A DNA stretch of 64,000 bases. Origin: Zoogloea sp. Its GTDB lineage: Bacteria > Pseudomonadota > Gammaproteobacteria > Burkholderiales > Rhodocyclaceae. Each line of letters opens with the position of its first letter. Position 1 is the stretch's first letter. This document shows, in pieces, positions 9,092 to 17,014 of this stretch. Made by a program: the position numbers and the translations under genes. The stretch spans positions 1-64,000 of the forward strand of contig NZ_JAKLLN010000017.1 of NCBI RefSeq assembly GCF_023150065.1. The letters are read 5' to 3'. Below the pieces are notes generated by a model, which had not been told where the DNA came from, made no database searches, and saw only the letters and a list, made by a program, of their open reading frames with translations.

Positions 9092-10783
9092 TCAGAAGGT
9101 GCGCTGGATCGACAGGGACACGAAGTCCCGGTCGCCGTGGAAGTTCTGGTAGGACAGCTCGGGCACGGCCGTGCCGTAGCGCACCACCGAACCTGCCGAA
9201 CCGAAGTAGTGGGTGTAGTTGAGGCCGGCCTGCCAGGTCTTCTGGTAGTCCGCCTTCACGCCCAGGCTGAAGTTGCCGCCCTGCTCCGCCGGAAACAGCA
9301 CGCCATTCACCGAGGAGCGCCCGCTGATGCCGTAGGAGAGGCCGATGGGCACCTGCAGATCGACGCCGGGCACCACCTGGAAGTACTCGGGCTGGAAGAT
9401 GAACTGCAGGGCACTGGCGTCCTTGGTGGCCAGGGGGTCGAGCTGATTGGCGTTGTCGCTGATGGACAGGCGGCGGTTGTAGGCAAACTCGCCGATGAAG
9501 GACGCGCCCTCCCACAGGGCGCTGGCGCCCAGCACGCTGATGGCCGACACGTTGAGGTGCAGGGTCTTGCCCACCGGGAAGGCCGCGCGGCTCTTGCCGT
9601 TGGAATCCACGCCGGTGATCACCGCGTTGCCGGAGGCCACCAGGGGCATGTTGTCGCGGAAGGACAGCTCCGCCGCCACGTTGGTCTCGCCCACCAGGGT
9701 GCTGATGCTGGCGCCCACGGTGCGGATGTTCTCGGCGTACACCATCACGTAGTCGCCCACGCTGCCGGCCTGCACGTTAACGCCGGGGCGGGCATAGAAC
9801 TGGGGCATCTTGTCGTGGAACTGGGCGGCGTAGAAGCCGTATTCGGTGTCGCCGGACTTGAGCTTGACCTGGAAGCCGCCCTGGCCCGAGTTGCGTGCCT
9901 CGATGTCCTGGCCGCGGTAGAGCACGGCGCCGGGGCCGAGGATCAGGGATTCGCCCCCCGCGTCCACAAAGTCGGCAAAGCTGAAGTAACTGCCCGCCGC
10001 CGGAAGGCGCGACTTGCGCCATTCCAGCTGGTAGTAGGCGCCCACCGACAGGGTCGGGCTGATCTGCACCTGGGTGGACAGCTGCCCCACCGGGCGGGCG
10101 ATTTCCTTGAACTGGGAATTGGGCACCGACAGGGCCTTGACCAGGTCCAGGGGGGTCTGGGCGCCGGCAATCCCGTTGTTGCCGAAGAACAGGCTTTCGC
10201 CATAGAGCTGGGTGAAGCGGCCGCCCTTGACGTTGACGTTGAGATCGCCCGGGGTGAGGTTGGCGTAGGCAAACACATCCATCAGCTCGGCCTTGCGGCC
10301 ATGCAGCTGCTCGGTGGCCTTGGTGAACTCACCGGCCTGCACCGAGCGGGTATTGACCAGCGCGCCGCCCAGGGCACCCTGGTTGTCGTTGCCGCGGTTG
10401 TAGACGTCGTCGTACCAGGCCGCGCCGCTGACGCGGAAGCCGAAGTCCTTGCGATAGCGGAATTCGAACTCGGAGAGCAGATCGAGGCGGTTGGAGATCA
10501 GGCCCTTGCCGAAATTCTGGTCGCCGTCGTTGGTGTTGGCCTGGGGGCCGAGGGAGTTGTCGGCCACCTTCGCATCGACGCTGCGCACACGGAAGGCATT
10601 GCTGTACTTGACGGTGTTGTCCCAGGACATGTTCACATCCGGGTTGCCAGAATCGATCTGGAATGCGGCGGCTGCGCCGCTCGCCAGCATCGCCACCGCG
10701 GCGGCAATGGCGGTCACCGCAACCGGCGCGCGGCGCTGGCCGGCATGCCAGGACGCAGCTTCTCCGCAGAAACGCTTGTTCAT
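9092..10783 (-). CDS. DUF1302 family outer-membrane beta-barrel protein
   Basis: 563 residues from the ATG 10781-10783, which has a strong GAGGAGG site just upstream; the frame is open 29 codons further but lacks a comparable site. A signal peptide is followed by the DUF1302 opening (AFQIDSGNPDVNMSWDN, then a tract of alternating aromatic strands). The protein ends SLSIQRTF with a C-terminal Phe, the beta-barrel assembly signal. It is the first gene of the DUF1302-DUF1329-BNR-MMPL-UspA operon and faces the LysR gene. The likely role is an outer-membrane channel for a hydrophobic substrate; this is inference from family context. Confidence 0.88.
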   Translation of the reverse strand: MNKRFCGEAASWHAGQRRAPVAVTAIAAAVAMLASGAAAAFQIDSGNPDVNMSWDNTVKYSNAFRVRSVDAKVADNSLGPQANTNDGDQNFGKGLISNRLDLLSEFEFRYRKDFGFRVSGAAWYDDVYNRGNDNQGALGGALVNTRSVQAGEFTKATEQLHGRKAELMDVFAYANLTPGDLNVNVKGGRFTQLYGESLFFGNNGIAGAQTPLDLVKALSVPNSQFKEIARPVGQLSTQVQISPTLSVGAYYQLEWRKSRLPAAGSYFSFADFVDAGGESLILGPGAVLYRGQDIEARNSGQGGFQVKLKSGDTEYGFYAAQFHDKMPQFYARPGVNVQAGSVGDYVMVYAENIRTVGASISTLVGETNVAAELSFRDNMPLVASGNAVITGVDSNGKSRAAFPVGKTLHLNVSAISVLGASALWEGASFIGEFAYNRRLSISDNANQLDPLATKDASALQFIFQPEYFQVVPGVDLQVPIGLSYGISGRSSVNGVLFPAEQGGNFSLGVKADYQKTWQAGLNYTHYFGSAGSVVRYGTAVPELSYQNFHGDRDFVSLSIQRTF

Positions 10784-10919
10784 GTCTTCCTCCTCTTTCG
10801 TGTGTGTCTCGCGTCTTGTTACCCGTCTGGCTGAAGCCTCGCGCCTGAGACGCAGCGGGTTGGAGCGCAAGTTATCGACTCGGAGGATTACCGTCCAATA
10901 CCATTATTCCCCCCACTCA

Positions 10920-10934
10920 ATACCTCCAGGGTAT
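10920..10934. promoter_or_regulatory. LysR-type operator (T-N11-A dyad)
   Basis: ATACCTCCAGGGTAT is a 5-5-5 inverted repeat (ATACC / GGTAT) containing the T-N11-A core of LysR-family binding sites. It lies in the gap between the DUF1302 operon (minus) and the lysR gene (plus), 44 bases before the chosen lysR start. That is where an autoregulating LysR protein that also controls the divergent operon would bind. A second ATACC at 10899-10903 could mark an activation half-site. Confidence 0.5.
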
Positions 10935-10977
10935 GATCTGGACGAGCGCCAGCCGGCGCATGCCCCCGGAGATTCCA

Positions 10978-11889
10978 ATGGACTTGCGTCACCTGCGCTA
11001 TTTCGTTGCCGTGGCGGAGGAAGAGAACATCGGCCGCGCCGCCGCGCGCCTGCACATCTCCCAGCCGCCCCTGACCCGCCAGATCCAGCAGCTGGAAGAG
11101 GAACTCGGCGTCACCCTGTTCCTCCGCACCCCCCGGGGCATGACCCTGACCCAGGCCGGAGAGCTCTTTCTGGAGGAGGCGCGCAACATCCGCGCCCTGG
11201 TGGAGCAGGCCACCGAGCGCACCCAGCGGGCCGGTCAGGGCAAGCTCGGGCGGCTTGACGTGGGCATTTTCGGGTCAGCCATCCTGGATGCGATCCCCAA
11301 GCTGCTGCTGGCCTTCCGCAACCGCCATCCGGACGTGAAGGTGGTGCTGCACACCATGAGCAAGGGCGAGCAGATCGAGGCCCTGCGTCAGCGCCGCATC
11401 AGTGTCGGCTTCAACCGCATGCTTGCCCCGCTGGAAGACATCGGCGTATGCCAGGTGACCACCGAAGGCCTGCTGGTGGCCATTCAGGCCGACGACCCCC
11501 TGGCCCGCCAGCCGGTGATCCGCTTTGCCGAACTGCAGCAGCACCCGCTGATCCTGTTCCCCACCGGCGCCCGCCCCAGCTTCATCGACAAGGTGATCGG
11601 CCTGTGCAGCACCGCCGGCTTCCAGCCGACGATCTCCCAGGAGGTGGGCGACGCCGTGACAGGGGTGGCCCTGGTGGCCAGCGGCTTCGGCGTGTGCCTG
11701 GTGCCCGACTCGGCCACCACCCTGCAGTTTCCCGGCGTGGTGTACCGGACCCTCGCCGACACCCCGCCCAACTTCTTCGTGGACCTGAGCTGCATCTACC
11801 GCAAGGACGACCAGTCGCCCCTGCTCGGCGCCTTCCTCGAAACCGTCGAGGAGTTCAAGAAGGCGAGCCCGGCGCCACCACGGGCTTAG
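10978..11889 (+). CDS. LysR-family transcriptional regulator
   Basis: 303 residues. The start at 10978 (MDLRHLRYFVAVAEE) is preceded by GGAGATT and gives the standard LysR N-terminus; 15 more codons are open upstream. The winged helix-turn-helix covers residues ~3-60 (IGRAAARLHISQPPLTRQIQQLEEELG), and the rest is the two-lobed effector domain. The sequence style is that of the CatR/BenM/CbnR branch, which responds to intermediates of aromatic catabolism. It is divergent from the DUF1302-MMPL operon with a T-N11-A dyad between them, so it is the obvious candidate regulator of that operon. The inducer is unknown. Confidence 0.88.
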   Translation: MDLRHLRYFVAVAEEENIGRAAARLHISQPPLTRQIQQLEEELGVTLFLRTPRGMTLTQAGELFLEEARNIRALVEQATERTQRAGQGKLGRLDVGIFGSAILDAIPKLLLAFRNRHPDVKVVLHTMSKGEQIEALRQRRISVGFNRMLAPLEDIGVCQVTTEGLLVAIQADDPLARQPVIRFAELQQHPLILFPTGARPSFIDKVIGLCSTAGFQPTISQEVGDAVTGVALVASGFGVCLVPDSATTLQFPGVVYRTLADTPPNFFVDLSCIYRKDDQSPLLGAFLETVEEFKKASPAPPRA

Positions 11890-11961
11890 GGCACGAACGC
11901 AAGCCTGGCGACAGATCAATGCAAGATCCGTGCAAGATTCACCACAATCTCTTCATGGGTA

Positions 11962-12005
11962 TTGACCTCTCCTTGCACCCCTACTTACAATAAGAAACAT
12001 TCTCA
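11962..12005 (+). promoter_or_regulatory. Sigma-70 promoter overlapped by a Fur box
   Basis: TTGACC at 11962-11967 and TACAAT at 11986-11991, separated by 18 bases, form a good sigma-70 promoter. TAAGAAACATTCTCA (11991-12005) is a 7-1-7 Fur-type dyad (its complement starts TGAGAAT) covering the end of the -10 box and the expected start of transcription. This is the classical arrangement for repression by iron-loaded Fur. It is the only strong promoter seen ahead of the 12.1-16.8 kb genes, so iron limitation should induce them. Confidence 0.7.
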
Positions 12006-12144
12006 TTTGCGATTGCTGAATTTTCAGTAGATTTACATTCGCAGATTGCCAGCCAGCCAAGCCGCCATCGCAGCCCAGCCAGCCAGCTCACCCCGCTCCC
12101 TCACCCCGTGCCCGAGGAGGGAGCAGACTGACTGAAAGCCGTCA

Positions 12145-13314
12145 ATGCGCCGACTTGCCCATGCCGCCTGTACGCTCCTGCTCCTCAGCCTTGCCGCCTG
12201 CGGTGGCGGAGGTGGCGGCAGCGCCCCGTCGTCCGGCATGTCTGCCGCCGCCCAGGTGGGCGAGAGCCTCTTCAACGACCCCATCCTGTCGAGCACCGGC
12301 GCCATGTCCTGCGCCTCCTGCCACGACAAGGCCAACCACCACGCGGCCCCGGACACCCGCTCCGTGCCGGCCGGCGCCAACAGCGGCCACGAGGCCGGGC
12401 GCCAGGCGCCCTCCCTGCAATACCTCAAGTTCAACACCGCCTTCGCCTTTGCGGGTGACGGCACACCCACCGGCGGATTCACCTGGGACGGCCGCGCCAC
12501 CTCCCTGGCCGACCAGGCCAGTGGCCCCCTGCTCAACCCCGACGAGATGGCCAACACCAGCATCGACGACGTGGTGGCCAAGCTCAAGCGCTCGACCCAC
12601 GCGGCGGCCTTCCGCAAGGTCTTCGGCGACGACATCCTGGAGCGGCCGGCCGACGCCTTCGCGCGCCTGCAGTTCGCCCTGCAGCAGTACCAGATCGAAG
12701 ACCCCGACTTCGCCCCCTTCAGCAGCAAGTTCGATCTCTGGCAGGCCGGCAAGGCACAACTCAGCAGCGCCGAGCTGAAGGGCTGGTCGCTGTTCAACGA
12801 CCCGAACAAGGGCAACTGTGCCGCCTGCCACGTGAGCACGCCCGTCGGCGGCAACCGGCCCCTGTTCACCGACAACACCTTCGACAACCTGGGCGTACCC
12901 CGCAACCCGGAAATCAAGGCCAACGCCGACAGCAACCACTACGACCTGGGCCTGTGCGGCCCCACCCGTACCGACCTGAGCGGCCGCACCGACCTGTGCG
13001 GCGCCTTCCGGGTGCCGAGCCTGCGCAACGTGGCCAAAACCGCACCCTACTTCCACAACGGCGCCATCAAGACCCTCACCGACGCGGTGCGCTTCTACGT
13101 GCGCCGGGACACCAACCCCGAGGAGTGGTACCCCACCGACGCCAACGGTGTGGTGCTCAAGTTCAATGACCTGCCCCTGGCCTACCACGCCAACGTCAAC
13201 GTCACCGAGGCCCCCTACAACCGCAAGCCCGGCGACGCCCCCGCGCTCAACGAAAGCGAGATCGCCGACCTGGTCAGCTTCCTCAACACCCTGACCGACG
13301 GCTACACGCCCTGA
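12145..13314 (+). CDS. Di-heme cytochrome c peroxidase / MauG-like lipoprotein
   Basis: 389 residues. A lipobox (LSLAAC, Cys19) indicates a periplasm-facing lipoprotein, followed by a Gly-rich linker. Two c-type heme sites are present, CASCH (56-60) and CAACH (225-229), with the family segment VPSLRNVAKTAPYFHNG near residue 300. Bacterial di-heme peroxidases reduce H2O2; MauG relatives instead carry out oxidative modification of a protein or metal-binding peptide. It is the first gene after a Fur-controlled promoter and precedes a porin and a flavin-binding protein. A role in iron acquisition or redox processing of a ligand, rather than simple peroxide removal, is therefore likely but inferred. 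No strong ribosome site is visible at the ATG. Confidence 0.88.
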   Translation: MRRLAHAACTLLLLSLAACGGGGGGSAPSSGMSAAAQVGESLFNDPILSSTGAMSCASCHDKANHHAAPDTRSVPAGANSGHEAGRQAPSLQYLKFNTAFAFAGDGTPTGGFTWDGRATSLADQASGPLLNPDEMANTSIDDVVAKLKRSTHAAAFRKVFGDDILERPADAFARLQFALQQYQIEDPDFAPFSSKFDLWQAGKAQLSSAELKGWSLFNDPNKGNCAACHVSTPVGGNRPLFTDNTFDNLGVPRNPEIKANADSNHYDLGLCGPTRTDLSGRTDLCGAFRVPSLRNVAKTAPYFHNGAIKTLTDAVRFYVRRDTNPEEWYPTDANGVVLKFNDLPLAYHANVNVTEAPYNRKPGDAPALNESEIADLVSFLNTLTDGYTP

Positions 13315-13366
13315 GCCCCACGCTCGCTGCCTTCCCCTCCCCCGCCTTGCCCCGGAGTCTGCCCCG

Positions 13367-14764
13367 ATGAAAACCACCCCGATCTGCCTGGCCCTGGCCA
13401 TGCTCTTCAGCGCCGGCACCAGCCATGCCGCCACCGACGCCAAACTGCTGGCCCGCATCGAACGCATGGCCGCCGAACTGGAGGCCGTCAAGGCCGAGCT
13501 GAAGACCGTCAAGGCCGAAGCCGCCGCACGGCAGGCGGCACCAGCTGCCGTCAGCGCCCCGGCCACTGCCGTCGCGGCAACGCCCGCGGCGGCGCCCGCA
13601 CCGGCCCCGCACGCCGCCGCGCCGATCGAGATGGCCCAGGCAGCGGCCCCGGCCCCCTACCAGTCGCCCCTGAGCCCCTCCGGCAGCCAGACCACCTTCT
13701 TCGGCTACGGCGAGATCAACTACAACCGCCCCTTCCGGGACCAGAGCCAGACCCAGCTGGACGTGCGCCGGGCCGTGATCGGCATCGCCCACCAGGCCAG
13801 CGAGCGCACCCGCATCGTCGGCGAGTTCGAGTTCGAACACTCGGTCACCTCCGCCAGCGACGCCGGCGAAGTGGCGGTCGAGCAGCTCTACGTGGAACAT
13901 CGCCTGACCGACAACGTGAACGCCAAGGGCGGCCTGTTCCTGATCCCCCTCGGCTTTCTCAACCTGAACCACGAGCCCACCGCCTACTACGGCGTCGAAC
14001 GAAACTTTGTCGAAACGGCGATCATCCCCTCCACCTGGCGTGAAGTGGGTCTGTCGGCCTTCGGCGTCAGCGACGCCGGCCTGCGCTGGGATGTGGGCCT
14101 GACCAGCGGCTTCAACCTCAACAAATGGGATGGCGCTTCCAGCGAGGGCAAAGAATCGCCCCTCGCCGCCATCCACCAGGAAGGCCAGCTGGCCCGGGCC
14201 AACAACCTGTCGGCTTACGGTGCCCTCAGCTGGCGCGGCACGCCGGGCCTCGACGTGGGCGCCGGCCTGTTCAGCGGCAAGCTGGCCCACAAGGTCAAGA
14301 CGCCCTCGGACATGGAAGCCAACGCCGCCGGCCTCTACGCACCCGACGCCCGCCTGACCCTATGGGACGCCCACGCCCGCTGGACGCCCGGCAAATGGGA
14401 TCTGTCCGCCCTGTATGCCCGCGGCACCATCACCGACACCGCCGGCTTCAACGAGCGCCTGGCCGGCACCAACCTCGTGCCCAAGTCCTTCTTCGGCTGG
14501 TACACCCAGGCCGCCTACAAGCTCTGGGAGAACGGCGAATACGCCCTCAGCCCCTTCGCCCGCTACGAAGTCTTCAACACCGCGGCCAGCTTTGCCGCCC
14601 TGCCCGCCGGCCTGGGCGTGGATGCCGACCGGGACGAGAAGGTCGTGACCACCGGCGCCAACCTGCGCATCGGCAGCAACGTGGTGCTGAAGGCCGACGT
14701 ACAGCGCTTCCAGGTGGCCCGCGCGCGCGACCGCCTGAATCTGGGCATCGGTTACCAGTTCTGA
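13367..14764 (+). CDS. OprO/OprP-like outer-membrane porin with N-terminal coiled coil
   Basis: 465 residues with GGAG upstream of the ATG. Its signal peptide ends at SHAA. Residues ~24-50 form a short heptad coiled coil (IERMAAELEAVKAELKTVKAEAA), which probably trimerises the protein. A Pro/Ala-rich spacer follows, then a beta-barrel from ~110 (FFGYGEINYNRP) to the C-terminal Phe (GIGYQF). The layout matches phosphate-selective porin O/P relatives and other trimeric substrate-specific porins. It lies 52 bases after the di-heme lipoprotein and shares its Fur-controlled promoter. In this context it is more likely to admit or release an iron- or redox-linked small molecule than phosphate, but that is inference. 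Confidence 0.83.
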   Translation: MKTTPICLALAMLFSAGTSHAATDAKLLARIERMAAELEAVKAELKTVKAEAAARQAAPAAVSAPATAVAATPAAAPAPAPHAAAPIEMAQAAAPAPYQSPLSPSGSQTTFFGYGEINYNRPFRDQSQTQLDVRRAVIGIAHQASERTRIVGEFEFEHSVTSASDAGEVAVEQLYVEHRLTDNVNAKGGLFLIPLGFLNLNHEPTAYYGVERNFVETAIIPSTWREVGLSAFGVSDAGLRWDVGLTSGFNLNKWDGASSEGKESPLAAIHQEGQLARANNLSAYGALSWRGTPGLDVGAGLFSGKLAHKVKTPSDMEANAAGLYAPDARLTLWDAHARWTPGKWDLSALYARGTITDTAGFNERLAGTNLVPKSFFGWYTQAAYKLWENGEYALSPFARYEVFNTAASFAALPAGLGVDADRDEKVVTTGANLRIGSNVVLKADVQRFQVARARDRLNLGIGYQF

Positions 14765-14843
14765 TCCTGCCGCCGCCCCGCCCCCTTCCGCCCGCCGGCC
14801 CTTCCAGGCCGCCCGGGCATTTTCGCTTGATGGAGAGCCCCCG

Positions 14844-15416
14844 ATGAGCCAAGCCTGCAACGGCTGGACGACCGTCTCCCTGCTGGCCGTGGCCGGCGTC
14901 ACCGCCGCCCTGACTCCGCCACTGGCCGAGGCCGCCCAGTACATGAGCATCGAACAGGCCCAGAAAGCTGCCTTCCCCGACGCCGACCGCTTCGAAGCCC
15001 AGACCCTGCGCCTCACTCCCGAACAGCTGAAGGCGCTGGATGCTGTGGCCAGCGTGCGCCAGCGCGGCGAGATCCGGCGCATCGAAGCCTGGGCCGGCAC
15101 CACGCAGCTCGGCACCCTGTACGTGGATGACGTGATCGGCAAGGTCGAGTGGGTCACCTACGCCCTGGCCATCGGCATGGATGGCAGCGTGCGCAGCCTC
15201 GACATCCTCGAATACCGGGAAACCCACGGCTACGAAGTGCGCACCCCGAGCTGGCGCAAGCAGTTTGCCGGGCGGCGGGCCGATCCGCCCTTCCGCTTCG
15301 GCGAGGACATCAAGAACATCAGCGGCGCCACCCTGTCCTGCGCCCACCTCACCGCCGGGGCCCAGCGCCTGCTGGCGTTCCATGCCCGGTCGGGCAAGGG
15401 CACCCCATCACGCTGA
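14844..15416 (+). CDS. Exported FMN-binding-domain protein (covalent flavin carrier)
   Basis: 190 residues with an N-terminal signal or anchor helix (residues ~9-30). The C-terminal half is an FMN-binding domain of the NqrC/RnfG type and contains SGATLS (160-165), matching the site where ApbE attaches FMN to threonine; Thr163 is the expected acceptor. The usual Asp three residues before the Ser is not in register: Asp155 is five before. The flavin transferase gene follows 11 bases later. This pairing and the Fur-controlled neighbourhood suggest a periplasmic electron carrier, plausibly passing electrons to ferric iron. The electron source would be the membrane protein encoded after apbE. Confidence 0.85.
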   Translation: MSQACNGWTTVSLLAVAGVTAALTPPLAEAAQYMSIEQAQKAAFPDADRFEAQTLRLTPEQLKALDAVASVRQRGEIRRIEAWAGTTQLGTLYVDDVIGKVEWVTYALAIGMDGSVRSLDILEYRETHGYEVRTPSWRKQFAGRRADPPFRFGEDIKNISGATLSCAHLTAGAQRLLAFHARSGKGTPSR

Positions 15417-15427
15417 GCGGCGACCCG

Positions 15428-16354
15428 ATGACACCCGGCACCCTGCGGCGCCTGCGCCCCTGGCTCGGCACCTATGTCGCCGTCGAGGCCCGCCTGGACG
15501 ACGCGGCGGCAACCCCTCCGGCCATTGAGGCCGCCTACGCCGAAGTGGCCGCCATCCATGCCGCCCTGAGCTTTCATGCGGCCGACAGCGAGCTCTCCCG
15601 CCTCCACCGGGAAGCCCATCGCCGACCCACCCCGGTCGGCCCGCACAGCTGGTCGGTGCTCACCGCGGCCGTGCAGCTGGCAGCCGCGTCGGACGGGGTC
15701 TTCGACCCAAGCGTGGCCCCGCAGCTCGTGCGTCACGGCGCCCTGCCCCGCCCCCACGGGCCCGACGCCGACGCCCGCGCCAGCTGGCGCGACATCGAAC
15801 TCCTCGACGACCGCCGGGTGCGCTTCCACCGCCCCCTGTGGATCGACCTGGGCGGCATTGCCAAGGGATACGCCGTGGATCGCGCCATCGACACCCTGCT
15901 CCAGCATGGCGCCCGGCACGCGGCGGTCAACGCCGGTGGCGACCTGCGCGTCGCCGGCCCGGACGCCCATGGTCAGCCCCTGGTTCTCCGCGACCCGGCC
16001 GACCCGACCCGCCACCTCCCCCTGGGGACACTGGGCGTGGGCGCCGTCGCCACCTCCGGCGAATTCCTGCTGGGCCGCCCGCCCGGCGCCGCAGCCATCT
16101 CTCCCCTGGTGGATCCCCGCCACGGCCCACGCCCGGCCCGCCCGTGCAGCGTGACGGTGATTGCCGACCGGTGCATGCTGGCGGACGGGCTGACCAAGAT
16201 CGTCGCCCTGCTCGGCACCGCCTCCCTGCCCCTGCTGGAATCCCTGCACGCCCATGCCGCCATCCTCGAGGCGCCGGACCAGCTCCACACCACCGCCGGC
16301 TTCCGGGACGCCCTCGGGCATCCCCGGCCGCCAGGAACCACCCACCATGCATGA
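15428..16354 (+). CDS. apbE: ApbE-family FAD:protein FMN transferase
   Basis: 308 residues from the ATG at 15428; the longer open frame upstream overlaps the FMN-binding gene and is not used. ApbE signatures are present: FHAADSELSRLHRE near the start, DLGGIAKGYAVDRA, VNAGGDLRVAGP and the C-terminal ADGLTK metal/FAD segment. ApbE uses FAD to attach FMN covalently to a Thr in partner proteins on the periplasmic side. The partner here is almost certainly the FMN-binding protein encoded immediately upstream. Its end overlaps the next gene by eight bases (ATGCATGA), indicating coupled translation. No lipobox or clear signal peptide is visible at the chosen start, so the export route is unclear. 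Confidence 0.88.
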   Translation: MTPGTLRRLRPWLGTYVAVEARLDDAAATPPAIEAAYAEVAAIHAALSFHAADSELSRLHREAHRRPTPVGPHSWSVLTAAVQLAAASDGVFDPSVAPQLVRHGALPRPHGPDADARASWRDIELLDDRRVRFHRPLWIDLGGIAKGYAVDRAIDTLLQHGARHAAVNAGGDLRVAGPDAHGQPLVLRDPADPTRHLPLGTLGVGAVATSGEFLLGRPPGAAAISPLVDPRHGPRPARPCSVTVIADRCMLADGLTKIVALLGTASLPLLESLHAHAAILEAPDQLHTTAGFRDALGHPRPPGTTHHA

Positions 16355-16808
16355 CCCCCATCACCGCCCCCGCAAGGCCGTCCGCCCGGGGCGCCGTCAA
16401 CGCCAGGCCGTCTACGCCGGCACCGGCCTGCTGCTGCTCAGCGGCCTGCTGTGGCTGCTCGCCCACTACGCCCTGCCCCTGCCCGAGGATGCCGCCCGCC
16501 ACCCCCTCGAAACCTGGGCCATGCGCGTGCATGGCGCCGCCACCCTGTTCGGCATGGCCGTGCTCGGCGGGCTGTGGGGCCCCCACGTGCTCCGCGCCTG
16601 GGCCGGCGCCCGGCATCGCCTGTCGGGTGTAAGCCTGCTCGGCCTGTGGCTCGGGCTGGCACTGAGCGGGTACGGCCTGTACTACGTGGCCGACGAAGGC
16701 TTCCGCTCCGCCGTCAGTGCGCTCCACGTGGTGGCAGGCGGCGGACTGCCCCTGGCCTTCGCCATCCACCTCCTGGCCGCCGCGTCGTCCAGGCGCAAGG
16801 CGGCTTGA
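16347..16808 (+). CDS. Small multi-helix membrane protein, putative heme b electron carrier
   Basis: 153 residues with four predicted membrane helices after a basic N-terminus. Helices 2 and 4 carry histidines suited to heme ligation (MRVHGAATLFG with WGPHVL; SALHVVAGG with AIHLLAAAS). It overlaps the end of apbE by eight bases. Small membrane proteins with paired His, coupled to FMN-binding proteins and ApbE, are recurring parts of extracytoplasmic flavin electron-transfer systems. I infer that it carries electrons from the quinol pool to the FMN protein. The family is not recognised with certainty, and the heme assignment rests only on the histidine pattern. Confidence 0.7.
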   Translation: MHDPHHRPRKAVRPGRRQRQAVYAGTGLLLLSGLLWLLAHYALPLPEDAARHPLETWAMRVHGAATLFGMAVLGGLWGPHVLRAWAGARHRLSGVSLLGLWLGLALSGYGLYYVADEGFRSAVSALHVVAGGGLPLAFAIHLLAAASSRRKAA

Positions 16809-16899
16809 AGGGGCGCCGGCGCCCGTCGGCAACCGCCCCCCGCATCCCGCATCCCCGCACGCACACCGGTCACCGCCATCGGTCGTGCGCATGCGCATC

Positions 16900-16929
16900 T
16901 TGACCAGAATCAATCAAGAATGATTCTCA
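16900..16929 (+). promoter_or_regulatory. Fur box before the TonB-dependent receptor gene
   Basis: CAAGAATGATTCTCA at 16915-16929 is a 7-1-7 Fur dyad (CAAGAAT G ATTCTCA) and the best match of the three in this cluster. TTGACC at 16900-16905 could be the -35 element. The expected -10 would then fall inside the Fur box, although a clean -10 sequence is not visible. It lies 86 bases before the receptor start and gives the receptor-ABC-nnrS genes their own iron-responsive promoter. Confidence 0.7.
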
Positions 16930-17014
16930 ATCAAATACCATTCCGCCATGGCATCTCCCCACTCCGGCAAGCCAGCCAACGCCAGCCAGCCTCACTCGCA
17001 CCGGAATCCCGACC

